Virus record (IMG/VR): IMGVR_UViG_3300027754_000140
Coordinates: 1-49,797 of that record
Direction: 5' to 3' (one strand)
From: a virus
DNA length: 49,797 nt
The translations under genes were made by a program, and so were the position numbers. The notes beneath the pieces were generated by a model. The model did no database searches. It was not told the DNA's origin and saw nothing but the letters and a program-made list of their open reading frames with translations. This document shows, in pieces, positions 27,168 to 34,883 of the stretch (within the stretch, counting starts at the first letter, position 1; each line of letters starts with the position of its first letter).

Positions 27168-27189
27168 GTTATATCAACTCAAGTATAAC
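27168..27189 (-). promoter_or_regulatory. candidate activator binding site (palindrome)
   Basis: A 22-base inverted repeat with arms GTTATA and TATAAC (10 bases between). On the minus strand the TATAAC half starts 25 bases upstream of the -24 element. Related sequences occur before two other sigma-54 elements (33823-33842, 38282-38301). It overlaps the 3' end of the activator gene. Confidence 0.5.
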
Positions 27190-28069
27190 TCAACCTACCT
27201 AACACAGCCCATCGCTTAATGTATTGCTGAATAGAACGGACATTCAACGACACGTTGACATCATACCTAGTCTTGCCAGACTCTTCTAACGCAGCCCACC
27301 ACTCCTTGCCACCCTTGATTGATGCAGCGATGAGTGGGATGTCATTGACCCTGTCTTCGAGGGGCTTGATGTGTAGCTCGAAGGTAGAGATACGAGCGAA
27401 CAAGTCTTGACGGAACTCTCCATCCTCTACCATCTTACGGATGTCACGATGAGTAGCGCATACAAACTTGCAACGAATCTCCTCCTCTACATTGCTGCCT
27501 ACCTTACGGATGACCCTGTCTTGTAGAGCACGAAGTAGCTTGGCTTGCACACTAATGGGAAGTTCACCGATTTCATCTAAGAATAACACACCATCTTTTG
27601 CGGCTGCTAACAGTCCTTGCTTCTGACTGTCAGCACCTGTGAATGAACCACGTGCATGACCGAACAACTCTGACTCCATCAATGCCTCTGGTAAACCAGC
27701 ACAGTTGATTGCAATGAACGGAGCATTGCGGTCACCGATCATAGACCTAGCAATGATCTCCTTGCCTGTGCCTGTCTGACCTGTGATGAGTACCTCGTCG
27801 TCACACTTGGCTAGCTTCTTAATCTCTTCCTTCATTGCTAGACAATCCTCATCCTCGGTGATGAACTTCTTGAGCCACAACTCTGTGCCCTCGAGTGCAT
27901 CCATGAGCATACCATTCTCTACCTTGAACTTCAGATCATGGTGTTGGATTAACTGTACGACTACATCACCAAGTCCATTGGCTAGTAACTCTCGTAACTT
28001 GTCCTCTGAAGGAGGAGCGGGTTTCTCTTGTTTGGGTTTGGGTGCTAGTGTTCCTAAGGGTATTGCCAT
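27179..28069 (-). CDS. phage sigma-54 activator, AAA+ bacterial enhancer-binding-type protein (296 aa)
   Basis: Start chosen at ATG 28069 (a GTG 12 bases earlier is possible). Residues 1-80 are a Pro/Lys-rich linker and a helical region. The AAA+ sigma-54 interaction domain follows: Walker A GQTGTGKE (97-104), ESELFGHAR then GSFTGA (141-146, a variant of the GAFTGA loop that contacts sigma-54), Walker B VLFLDEIGE (161-169), sensor I-like CATHRD (204-209), FRQDLFARIS with arginine finger candidates Arg220/Arg227, and a sensor II-like NVRS (Arg278). It ends there: the Fis-type HTH that usually follows is missing. It should remodel host RpoN-RNA polymerase using ATP. It is the last gene of the middle operon, just upstream of a sigma-54 promoter. 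PspF-like or anti-defence functions are less likely. Confidence 0.85.
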   Translation of the reverse strand: MAIPLGTLAPKPKQEKPAPPSEDKLRELLANGLGDVVVQLIQHHDLKFKVENGMLMDALEGTELWLKKFITEDEDCLAMKEEIKKLAKCDDEVLITGQTGTGKEIIARSMIGDRNAPFIAINCAGLPEALMESELFGHARGSFTGADSQKQGLLAAAKDGVLFLDEIGELPISVQAKLLRALQDRVIRKVGSNVEEEIRCKFVCATHRDIRKMVEDGEFRQDLFARISTFELHIKPLEDRVNDIPLIAASIKGGKEWWAALEESGKTRYDVNVSLNVRSIQQYIKRWAVLGRLSYT

Positions 28070-28071
28070 AA

Positions 28072-28479
28072 TTATTTCCACACGTACGGAAGGTCAGGTG
28101 ATTCCGACCAACCAAATTTACTATACCATGCTGGTTCTTTTCTGAGAAGGTTAGAACGATGACTAGCATGGATGTCATCACGTCCTAACCACGGCGGCAT
28201 ATCATCACGGATAGATTTGAAAGATACAATCTGTTCGAGACAAGTATCCTTGAACCCACGTGACTTCCATTCTAAGCATATCTCTACACCATACTGGATG
28301 AGTGCGCCACCATAACCTTGCCACATCTTTGTGCAAGGGTGATGCTTCCAACCATATGAGGGATATGCTAGTGACTTAAGTATCTGAAAGGTTTCTACGC
28401 GCTGCTTACCTAGGCGTCTGTTGTCTAATGCTTTGGCTGACTCTTGGAAGTCAGGATAGGGTAGAAAGGTTTGCATCAT
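28072..28479 (-). CDS. MSMEG_6728/pyrimidine-dimer glycosylase-like protein
   Basis: Starting at the ATG at 28479 (overlapping the previous stop) the protein begins MQTFLPYPDF after one Met, then SAKALDNRRLGKQRVETFQIL and HPCTKMWQGYGGALIQYG. I recognise this as the MSMEG_6728 family, related to T4 endonuclease V-type pyrimidine dimer DNA glycosylases (Pfam Pyr_excise). Expected role is UV damage repair, or another DNA base function. It lies with ligase and helicase genes and two bases upstream of the sigma-54 activator. Confidence 0.7.
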   Translation of the reverse strand: MMQTFLPYPDFQESAKALDNRRLGKQRVETFQILKSLAYPSYGWKHHPCTKMWQGYGGALIQYGVEICLEWKSRGFKDTCLEQIVSFKSIRDDMPPWLGRDDIHASHRSNLLRKEPAWYSKFGWSESPDLPYVWK

Positions 28480-28790
28480 TGCTTGAAGATACGTTTGTTC
28501 CACTCACGCCACAGCGACGCAGCTTTCTTGCCTGTGTAGATGAGTGAATGGTTAGCTGACAACTGCATATACAAACGAGGTGTCCACACGTCCTCAATCT
28601 CTAGGTCTTTGGCGTGTTGCTTGACAGTCTTGTCAACACCAAATGCTTTGGCAGTTGGCACATGGACTACGTTGAACACAGAGAACTTAGGCTTGAGCCT
28701 ACGGAAATCTCCGTGCTGATTCATGTATCCGAACTTGGCAAATTGTACCTTGCTCAAGTCAACTACCACATGGTTGTTATGTAGTTTCAT
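28476..28790 (-). CDS. unknown 104-aa protein
   Basis: Basic protein with an N-terminal beta part (NHVVVDLSKVQFAKFGYM), a middle segment and a Trp-rich C-terminus (SLWREWNKRIFKQ). It is between the 65-aa gene (ATG-TGA overlap) and the glycosylase-like gene. The basic, aromatic character would suit nucleic-acid binding, but no family is recognised. Confidence 0.6.
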   Translation of the reverse strand: MKLHNNHVVVDLSKVQFAKFGYMNQHGDFRRLKPKFSVFNVVHVPTAKAFGVDKTVKQHAKDLEIEDVWTPRLYMQLSANHSLIYTGKKAASLWREWNKRIFKQ

Positions 28791-28984
28791 AGGAGTGGGA
28801 GTTGTTCGTCACGATGTTCTAGTTGTGACTCGTTGAAGATGTGCAACATCCCGAGTCCATTACTTGTGGTGAGTTCTGCTACCACACGAACATCACCATT
28901 GATTGTAGTGAATACGGAGCGGACTTCACTATCAAACGAGTAGCCCTTTGGCTTGATTACTTTGTCTCCAGTTTTGAATTTCAT
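28787..28984 (-). CDS. unknown 65-aa protein, SH3/KOW-like start
   Basis: Begins MKFKTGDKVIKPKGYSFD, a start typical of small beta-barrel (SH3/KOW-like) proteins, followed by alternating beta strands and an acidic end. I take the ATG at 28984, directly after the previous stop; an in-frame ATG at 28993 would overlap it. Function not known. Confidence 0.55.
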   Translation of the reverse strand: MKFKTGDKVIKPKGYSFDSEVRSVFTTINGDVRVVAELTTSNGLGMLHIFNESQLEHRDEQLPLL

Positions 28985-28985
28985 A

Positions 28986-29180
28986 TTAGTCATCCCATTC
29001 TACGTCGTTAGGTTGTATTTCATACTCACCCTCACCCTTACATTCATCGCAAGGTTCGGGGTCTTCTATGCTGCTGTCTGAGTCTATGCCTGTACCATCA
29101 CACCAGTCACACAACTTAAACTTACGCTTGTCTTCCGGTGGTGTCAAGTACTGATCATGCGCTCTTGCTTCTGAGTTCAT
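28986..29180 (-). CDS. DnaJ-type zinc-finger protein (64 aa)
   Basis: Contains CDWCDGTG and CDECKGEG, two CxxCxGxG motifs as in the cysteine-rich zinc centre of DnaJ, separated by an acidic loop of about 15 residues. One zinc ion is expected. There is no J domain, so it is a stand-alone zinc finger, common as a small phage protein of unknown role. ATGA overlap with the ligase gene. Confidence 0.7.
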   Translation of the reverse strand: MNSEARAHDQYLTPPEDKRKFKLCDWCDGTGIDSDSSIEDPEPCDECKGEGEYEIQPNDVEWDD

Positions 29181-30112
29181 TGTCCGTCCTCCCTGAACCC
29201 CACAAAGATAGGACTTCTCGGCAAGTCCTTCTCTCCGTGTGGTTTATATTTTATGGTTATCTGCTTGCCGAGAAATTGTTTGGCGTTCATCCAGATATGT
29301 TTGCGTAACTTATCTGTTAACCCTACCCCTGTGCCCACGTTGAAGTGTCTGTTCTTGTTGTCGACTACAACGAATGCACCGAGAGTATCCTTCGGGAACA
29401 TATTAACTTGGTGTGACGAACGATCCATCATACCAACTGTGTTCCTGTCTTCCGAGTTACCATTCTCCATCTGTTCCATGAACCCTACGATGGTGACTTC
29501 AGAGCGTAGGTTACGACAGAGTTTGATGAGGTACTGTTCCTTTAGTGTAGACCTACCTTGTTTGTATGGACTGTCTACTGTACGGAAACAGATGCCCTCT
29601 TGTCCTTCGTTCTCTGAATGGGTGAAGCAAGTGAACAAGTTATCTGCGTTCAGAGCTAAGATTGCAGGTTTCATTAGTACATCTGTCATCTCATCTCCGT
29701 AGTCAACGAACCAATCATCTAACAGAGTTTGCCTGTCATAATAACCCACATCTAGGATCCAATCCAATACATGGAACTCTATTAAGTCAGAGTCAGGATG
29801 TTCGGCGGACATTACTATGGACTGGACTTCATCATACGACAACGAAGGATTCCACAACTCCATGTCAAACCCTGATGGCATGACAAGTGAACGCTCACGA
29901 ATCGAATGGTTAGGGATAGGCTTGAGTGTACGTGATAGCAACGAGTCTACACCATTGTGCTTGAGTCGTAGCGCACGGATACCATCCTTCTTGATGGACA
30001 CAAGTACAGGATACTTGAGCTTCTGCATTGCTGCATAGATAGACTCATCTGTATGTGGGTCTGACGGACTGAGCAGCGCAGCCGCTAACATCGGACGTTT
30101 AAATGTTGTCAT
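29177..30112 (-). CDS. ATP-dependent DNA ligase (311 aa)
   Basis: The adenylation motif is KKDGIRAL at about residues 41-48 with Lys42 as the likely nucleotidyl lysine. Motif III FDMELW (98-103), motif IV EGICFRT (near 180) and motif V LIKLC (near 200) follow, then an OB-like C-terminal domain of about 100 residues. Length is normal for a compact phage ligase. It seals nicks in replication and repair. It overlaps the helicase and zinc-finger genes by four bases each. Confidence 0.85.
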   Translation of the reverse strand: MTTFKRPMLAAALLSPSDPHTDESIYAAMQKLKYPVLVSIKKDGIRALRLKHNGVDSLLSRTLKPIPNHSIRERSLVMPSGFDMELWNPSLSYDEVQSIVMSAEHPDSDLIEFHVLDWILDVGYYDRQTLLDDWFVDYGDEMTDVLMKPAILALNADNLFTCFTHSENEGQEGICFRTVDSPYKQGRSTLKEQYLIKLCRNLRSEVTIVGFMEQMENGNSEDRNTVGMMDRSSHQVNMFPKDTLGAFVVVDNKNRHFNVGTGVGLTDKLRKHIWMNAKQFLGKQITIKYKPHGEKDLPRSPIFVGFREDGQ

Positions 30113-32196
30113 TCTTCCTCCTCATCTCCGTTGAGAGCATCGTAATCGGTGCTCGTTGTTTCTAATGTTGATTCGTCTACTAGATGCTTCTCCGCAGGTA
30201 CACCACCTACCACTACGTCTGCCCACTTCTCTCTTGTACGTACAACCTTCGAGAGACAGCGTAACTTCTGACTGACGATACGTGCTACGCTGTCCTCGAT
30301 TGTGTTACGATAGAACACCATGACTTGTGGACTATCTGACAGAGATGTCAAGCGGGGTGTACGTCCTAACCCTTGGACTAATTCTATCGCGCTGTAAGTA
30401 GGAGCGACAAAGTTAATACGCTGACGCACAGGAATGCTATGAATATCATCGACCACAGCATAACCATTCTTATGTTTTCTGACCTTGACTTTAGAGAGTT
30501 CGTCCGTATGATGGAGAGATAGTCCAACACCACCTGCGCGAAAAGTGTACAGACAATACAAGCTACGACCAGATTGAAACTTATCAATTTCACGTTGCCT
30601 TTCTTCCTTTGATTGTGAACCAAGTTTGAGATGTTCGGGCAGGTCTTCTAACTCTCTGTCCTCGACTTCATCTAGGTCTAAGTCTTCTAGCAAATCATCT
30701 ACCTCAAGACCTACTTGCTTGAGTTGTTCTACCTTATCCTTGATAGACTTCTTTGCTTTCTGTTTCTTGGTGAGTTGGGTTTGACCACCACCCCAGACTA
30801 GACTAATCTGCTCACGCGGTACCTTGAACTCATCGACAAGTATCTTCACGATGCCTATGATAGTACCCTTAAAGTTAATGGCGGCAACTGCTGCTTGGTT
30901 GTTCTCAGTCACAGCTTTGTACATCTGCTCTGCTAGATACCTACGACGACAGTACTCTGCTGCCATACGGAACTTGAGGAACTGTACAAGCATAGCCATA
31001 CCTCCACCTCCACCTCCACCCTCATCTAATGCTTCTAGCTTAGCTTTCTCTTTGAGGTAACGCTCATACGCAGACTCGTAGTACATACGTTCTTCGGATG
31101 TCTGGAATGAGATCATCTTGATGGTGTTGACAGCATCGAACTGAGGACGCACACCTTTGACTCGTACGATATACTTATCCAAGTCCTTGACTAGACGTTC
31201 TACTGCTGCCTCGTTGTGTTCTTCTGGGTCACCTTGTGCAATGGCAGATGCATACGTAGGCCATGTGTTGAGGGTTAACTTGCCTGGGATACCTAGCTGT
31301 TGACGTATATCCTTACGAGTAGACACAGCGAAACACTTCGCCTCGCACACACGAGTGAATGGAGTTGCAGAGATGAACACTTGCACTACGTCTAAATCAT
31401 TGAGTGCTGACGCGATGTTGTGTTGTGTAGACCCTTCGTTCTTGAGAGCTTGACACTCATCCCACAAGATGACTACTGGGTTGAGCATCTTACGCCATTT
31501 CCATATGGTTTGTTCCTCACCATTGACTATGACTTGTTCGTCATTTACCCACGCGGCACCAGCACGTGACCTAAGCTGTTCGATGTTGAGGATTTCAACC
31601 CCATCTTTAATTCCCAAGTCGAATAGGTTCTGGAATACGCGTTTGGTTTGCTCGACGATAGTCGCTCGCGTGACGTATAAGTAATTGACAGTCCCAAAGG
31701 TTTTACCCTCGTGATAGCCACAGTCGACCAATCTCCTAACGAGAGCAGCTGCCATGAACGTCTTACCAGTTCCAGTTCCAGCGAGGAGTAGTTGTCCACG
31801 ATGTCCTGCTTGGATGCCATCCCACAGTTCTTTGACAGCTTTCTTTTGGAACCAGAACAGGAATGCTTTTTCTTTTGGTGAGGAGTGTAGTCCATAGTCA
31901 TTTGTGTTGTTGAATCCTGACTCATCTGCTGTGTCAGGAGGGATTGTTGGTTGTTCTAAATCTGTGGGAGGGATGATGAAAGCAGGAGGATTATCAAAGT
32001 CTGCCAACATCTTGTCGGTGAAGCCTTTGATTTCTATGAATGATATCTCACCTGTCTTGTCTGTTGGGATGTATCCGTTAACATCTTCCCACTTCTTAAT
32101 CTTACCGAATGAGAAGGCTGACTTGATAGAATTGCAGAGTCGCTGCAAGTTATCACGTTGCTTCTTCTTGAGGAGTTGTTCTGGGGTTAGTTTCAT
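30109..32196 (-). CDS. superfamily 2 DNA helicase (695 aa)
   Basis: After an N-terminal 120 residues come motif I AGTGTGKT, motif II WDECQ, motif III SATPF and, near the C-terminus, the motif VI-like VQGLGRTPR. A Gly-rich loop (GGGGGGGMA) and an acidic coiled segment separate the two RecA lobes. This fits an SF2 translocase of the DEAD/SNF2-like group such as phage replication or recombination helicases. It is transcribed with ligase. Confidence 0.75.
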   Translation of the reverse strand: MKLTPEQLLKKKQRDNLQRLCNSIKSAFSFGKIKKWEDVNGYIPTDKTGEISFIEIKGFTDKMLADFDNPPAFIIPPTDLEQPTIPPDTADESGFNNTNDYGLHSSPKEKAFLFWFQKKAVKELWDGIQAGHRGQLLLAGTGTGKTFMAAALVRRLVDCGYHEGKTFGTVNYLYVTRATIVEQTKRVFQNLFDLGIKDGVEILNIEQLRSRAGAAWVNDEQVIVNGEEQTIWKWRKMLNPVVILWDECQALKNEGSTQHNIASALNDLDVVQVFISATPFTRVCEAKCFAVSTRKDIRQQLGIPGKLTLNTWPTYASAIAQGDPEEHNEAAVERLVKDLDKYIVRVKGVRPQFDAVNTIKMISFQTSEERMYYESAYERYLKEKAKLEALDEGGGGGGGMAMLVQFLKFRMAAEYCRRRYLAEQMYKAVTENNQAAVAAINFKGTIIGIVKILVDEFKVPREQISLVWGGGQTQLTKKQKAKKSIKDKVEQLKQVGLEVDDLLEDLDLDEVEDRELEDLPEHLKLGSQSKEERQREIDKFQSGRSLYCLYTFRAGGVGLSLHHTDELSKVKVRKHKNGYAVVDDIHSIPVRQRINFVAPTYSAIELVQGLGRTPRLTSLSDSPQVMVFYRNTIEDSVARIVSQKLRCLSKVVRTREKWADVVVGGVPAEKHLVDESTLETTSTDYDALNGDEEEE

Positions 32197-32387
32197 AATG
32201 CGTGTGTGGCATGAGTAGTCTTGTGTACAGACTTACCACCTGGGTTAGATACTAAGTGATGTTGTGAACGGCGCATACCTTCATTAGCATTGGCTACAGC
32301 CCTGCGTCTGTGCAGTTCTTCGATAGCGTGTGCTGAGTAGAAGTATATTTTCTTGCCGTCAACGATGCGGATTTCTGGGGTTATCAT
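32193..32387 (-). CDS. unknown 64-aa basic protein
   Basis: Begins MITPEIRIVDGKKIYFYSAHAIEELHRRRAV: a beta hairpin followed by a basic helix, then a His-rich tail ending THATHAL. ATGA overlaps link it to both neighbours. Nucleic-acid contact is plausible but unproven. Confidence 0.55.
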   Translation of the reverse strand: MITPEIRIVDGKKIYFYSAHAIEELHRRRAVANANEGMRRSQHHLVSNPGGKSVHKTTHATHAL

Positions 32388-32824
32388 AGGTCATTTTCTG
32401 ATTGTGCTAACTTGGTTGCTCCGATTAGTTCCCATCTAGCTTTGTCACCACGATTCATCCAGCGATTAGCTAGAAGGGATGCTTGTGTTTCTGTTATTAA
32501 AGCATAACGAAGGATTGCCCTTGCGATGATGCTTATGTTCTTCTCACGAATCCAACGCTCAACTCTCTCACGTTCTGACCTTGCTTTAGCACGCTGTTCT
32601 TTCTCAGAACTAATGCGCCATTCATGGATACGCCACAAGCGAGGATGCTTAACGTCTAGGTTGTCGAGTGATGGAAATTGTACGTAACAGATGTCATCGT
32701 TTCTGGTGAGGAGTACGATTAGTTCTGCTAGTTGTTGGTCTATCTCTACGTGTTCGTCATGACGTAACGCCAATGCTACGAACTTAGATAACGGGATTGT
32801 TATTAAGGTTTTTGGAGGGGTCAT
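32384..32824 (-). CDS. unknown 146-aa protein, start of middle operon
   Basis: Helical, charged protein with an Arg/Glu-rich centre (SEKEQRAKARSERERVERWIREK) likely to be a long helix or coiled coil, and a hydrophobic Ala-rich helix after it. It is the first firm gene of the operon that continues with helicase, ligase and the sigma-54 activator. Its ATG overlaps the stop of the doubtful 61-aa ORF upstream. No family recognised. Confidence 0.6.
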   Translation of the reverse strand: MTPPKTLITIPLSKFVALALRHDEHVEIDQQLAELIVLLTRNDDICYVQFPSLDNLDVKHPRLWRIHEWRISSEKEQRAKARSERERVERWIREKNISIIARAILRYALITETQASLLANRWMNRGDKARWELIGATKLAQSENDL

Positions 32825-33006
32825 ATGGAAGAAGTAGTCAGCTTGACTTCGTCCGTTATGGATTCCATACCACCATCCGGTGGTATGTATTTAGTAAACC
32901 ATTCGGCTTTCCATGTCAAGCTGACTAAAGTAAATAGCCTACACCAATACTTGCAACTATCGTAGTCATAACCCGCCCCGTAAGTTAGGCTATGGCATGG
33001 GAGCAT
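32821..33006 (-). CDS. doubtful 61-aa ORF in structured region
   Basis: The ORF ends in an ATGA overlap with the next gene, which favours translation. Against it, most of its 3' half is formed by the large inverted repeats at 32835-32927, and a TTGACA element lies inside it. The end (WKAEWFTKYIPPDGG) reads like protein; the start does not resemble anything. It may be a short leader peptide or chance. Confidence 0.3.
   Translation of the reverse strand: MLPCHSLTYGAGYDYDSCKYWCRLFTLVSLTWKAEWFTKYIPPDGGMESITDEVKLTTSSI
32835..32927. repeat. nested inverted repeats, possible structured RNA or operator
   Basis: Outer arms of 13 bp (TAGTCAGCTTGAC at 32835-32847 and its reverse complement at 32915-32927) enclose an inner 9-bp hairpin (CATACCACC/GGTGGTATG, 32866-32874 and 32879-32887, ATCC loop). 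On the minus strand an arm contains TTGACA, with a weak TACTAA 17 bases later, so a promoter under operator control is one reading. It precedes the middle operon. Confidence 0.55.
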
Positions 33007-33154
33007 TACCCATGATCCATTATTTACTACGCTTCTGCTTCATCGGACTTGCATACACGACTTACTTCATGCAGTTAGCGTAGTCCGGCTAAAGGTGTAG
33101 GCTAAGAGGGACTCACAACTTGACGCTGTGAGTCCTTGCTTAACCCACTACCAA
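33007..33154. terminator. hairpin at 33109-33135 ending the 161-aa gene; rest empty
   Basis: A 9-bp perfect stem (GGACTCACA/TGTGAGTCC, 9-base loop) lies about 20 bases beyond the stop of the leftward 161-aa gene. The U-tract is weak (CTCTTAG), so termination may be partial or the stem may protect the RNA 3' end. Bases 33007-33106 show nothing I can name; I checked for a tRNA and found no fitting cloverleaf. Confidence 0.5.
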
Positions 33155-33640
33155 TTACACCGCAACAGCAGGCTCGCTGTCGACTTCTTCTTTCGGCTTA
33201 CGCTGACGATCTTCCTTCATCTGGCGATAAGCACGAATCTGGTCGTTCAGTTCGCGAACCTTACCCTGCACGCTGCTGTCAGTCAAGTCAGCGCCGTCAA
33301 TGAGCTTGGTGAGTTCAGCCTGCAACTCATCCAACTTATCCGCAATCTCCTTCAGCTTCAGACCAGAAGACGCGAACTCAGCCGCATACTTCACGAACAA
33401 CGGGAGGTTGAACACTCCATCTTCGCCAACAGCTTGGTCGTAGATGTTCTGGAACTTACGCTTGAGGAGAGTCTGGAGTTCGTTGACCAGATTGGAAGTA
33501 CCAATCCACTCACAAACTTCAGCGAGGTTCTCAGGCGTCACGACAGGAGCGGGATACTCCGTGTTGGCACGCTTGCCTTTGAGGATTTTGAAGTTACCGA
33601 ATTCAAGGGCGGTGTTATTACGTTCGACTGTTATGTTCAT
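33155..33640 (-). CDS. unknown 161-aa protein with its own sigma-54 promoter
   Basis: Acidic/helical protein: a beta start (MNITVERNNTALEFGNFKIL), a helical centre, then a long coiled-coil-like segment (LKEIADKLDELQAELTKLID and VRELNDQIRAYRQMKEDRQRKPKEE) and a short hydrophobic end. It stands alone between a sigma-54-type element (33778-33793) and a hairpin, so it is a single-gene transcript, probably made in quantity at the late stage. Scaffold-like, DNA-organising or regulatory roles are possible; no family recognised. Confidence 0.7.
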   Translation of the reverse strand: MNITVERNNTALEFGNFKILKGKRANTEYPAPVVTPENLAEVCEWIGTSNLVNELQTLLKRKFQNIYDQAVGEDGVFNLPLFVKYAAEFASSGLKLKEIADKLDELQAELTKLIDGADLTDSSVQGKVRELNDQIRAYRQMKEDRQRKPKEEVDSEPAVAV

Positions 33641-33777
33641 ACTGTTTACTATGTTGTTTTCTTCAGTTACTGTTTGGTTTCAAGCAGCGATAAGAACTGA
33701 AACTCATCGCTCACTTGTTATTCCTACGCGCGTATTGCTTTAGGAAATTGTACTCGCCGCGTAAGTAATCCCTATAT

Positions 33778-33793
33778 AGCATTTTTCATGCCA
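33778..33793 (-). promoter_or_regulatory. sigma-54-type promoter of the 161-aa gene
   Basis: Minus-strand TGGCATGAAAAATGCT keeps GG and GC at the exact 10-base spacing and differs from the other three elements in the N4 spacer and the first base of the -12 block. The flanks are also shared (GTTGGCATG before, GCTATATAG after, as at 27133-27148). Predicted start near 33767. Confidence 0.75.
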
Positions 33794-33822
33794 ACTTTTA
33801 GGGATGTCTAGATTATGGTACA

Positions 33823-33842
33823 GTTATACTCTACTGATATAA
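33823..33842 (-). promoter_or_regulatory. candidate activator binding site
   Basis: On the minus strand TTATATCA, six bases, TATAAC. The TATAAC half starts 35 bases upstream of the -24 element. The same 8+6+6 layout occurs at 38282-38301 with TGATATAA in place of TTATATCA. Confidence 0.5.
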
Positions 33843-33847
33843 TCTAA

Positions 33848-34093
33848 TTATTTAGTTAGGTTAGGCCACATTGTCTCTGCTATTGTGTTAGAGATGTGAC
33901 GCCATTTTAAAGGCTCTGTTTTATGGTAATAAGTTTCAATCCAACCATTGCTGAGATCTCTGTTATGTCCATAACAAGGAGGTGTTGAGTCATTGGACGT
34001 AGCATTGATTGCCCATTTCCCGTCGACACAACGCATTAACAACACGTTGTTGACAATGGGGTATTCACGTTTTACGTAGTAGTCTGGTTTCAT
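33848..34093 (-). CDS. unknown 81-aa protein
   Basis: Small protein with beta-rich start (YYVKREYPIVNNVLLMRCVDGKWAINA) and two Trp near the end. Last gene of the leftward early chain; its start is three bases after the stop of the 33-aa ORF. Unrecognised. Confidence 0.55.
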   Translation of the reverse strand: MKPDYYVKREYPIVNNVLLMRCVDGKWAINATSNDSTPPCYGHNRDLSNGWIETYYHKTEPLKWRHISNTIAETMWPNLTK

Positions 34094-34096
34094 AGG

Positions 34097-34198
34097 TTAG
34101 TTCATTAGGAAGTAGCAATGTACTTGCATCTTATTTGCTGATACCATGTAGATGGTGCCGTTCGATCCGTATACTGTTATAAAATATATTAGTGTCAT
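34097..34198 (-). CDS. tiny 33-aa ORF in early chain
   Basis: Starts at an ATGA overlap with the 58-aa gene and stops three bases before the next ATG. The sequence (MTLIYFITVYGSNGTIYMVS...) is hydrophobic and beta-like. The junctions at both ends argue for translation although it is very short. Confidence 0.4.
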   Translation of the reverse strand: MTLIYFITVYGSNGTIYMVSANKMQVHCYFLMN

Positions 34199-34371
34199 AG
34201 TGATAGTTGATGTTTGAGGGATTTAATATCTTGTAAGATACGGAAGAAATTGCCTCTGAAGTTACACCAAATTTGTCCTTTGTCATCTTGAGATAGAACA
34301 ATTTGCTGTCCTGCTTTTAGGTCAATGAGTGTCAATGGTAACTTATCATCTCTTATAATAGATATTTTCAT
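34195..34371 (-). CDS. unknown 58-aa early protein
   Basis: MKISIIRDDKLPLTLIDLKAG opens a beta-rich protein with the segment GQIWCNFRGNFFRILQ and a basic tail. Its ATG overlaps the previous stop (34368-34371) and its stop overlaps the next ATG. Small, unrecognised early protein, possibly one that acts on the host. Confidence 0.55.
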   Translation of the reverse strand: MKISIIRDDKLPLTLIDLKAGQQIVLSQDDKGQIWCNFRGNFFRILQDIKSLKHQLSL

Positions 34372-34703
34372 ATCTCAATTCCTTTCACTTTTGCCAATGC
34401 CGCGACACGCTGTTGCCATGTGGCAGACAAAGTAGTGTAAGGATTGCATAATTCAAACAATCTGTTTTCAAACAGATTATAGGCTTGTTTGTCGTTTTCT
34501 ATCAAGACTTTCTCCACCAGCCAGCACAGGTGCAGGAGTTCGGTGTCTGAGACTAGGCGATGACCACCAGCGCCAAATTCGGTGTCATAAATGTATAGGT
34601 CGCCATTTTCATAAATGCAGTCTGGCTGCATCTTTGCCAGAGCTTGTTTGAGTTGGTTGTCGGTGTAGTTCATAGTGGTGATATATTCGATTGTTTGGGG
34701 CAT
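34368..34703 (-). CDS. unknown early protein (101-111 aa)
   Basis: Internal ATG at 34673 (MNYTDNQLKQALAKMQPD) is a likely start because the ten residues before it look uninformative; 34703 is the upstream option. The body is helical and acidic (LLHLCWLVEKVLIENDKQAYNLFENRLFEL). Phage-specific by appearance, no family recognised. Confidence 0.55.
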   Translation of the reverse strand: MPQTIEYITTMNYTDNQLKQALAKMQPDCIYENGDLYIYDTEFGAGGHRLVSDTELLHLCWLVEKVLIENDKQAYNLFENRLFELCNPYTTLSATWQQRVAALAKVKGIEI

Positions 34704-34709
34704 AAATTA

Positions 34710-34883
34710 TTAGATATAACTATATTCGCAATACGATAATCCGGTTTGCGGATTAGCACAAATCCAATTCCGGTAAGTATCAATCCCGTGATTAGTTCGT
34801 TTAGACCAATACTTGAGGACAACTTCGTAAGGCGTATACGGAGGGAAGAAAACAGTGATGAGGAGAGGTTCTTTTGATTTCAT
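34710..34883 (-). CDS. unknown 57-aa early protein
   Basis: Starts ATG AAA TCA at 34883. Short Pro/Tyr-rich protein with YWSKRTNHGIDTYRNWICAN in the middle; the pattern resembles the small 'YG-x-x-Y-x-x-W' phage proteins but I cannot name it. Six bases separate it from the next start. Confidence 0.5.
   Translation of the reverse strand: MKSKEPLLITVFFPPYTPYEVVLKYWSKRTNHGIDTYRNWICANPQTGLSYCEYSYI

Noticed and set aside
33007-33108. Possible tRNA in the gap
   Set aside because: No cloverleaf, T-loop or CCA-type acceptor pairing could be built on either strand.
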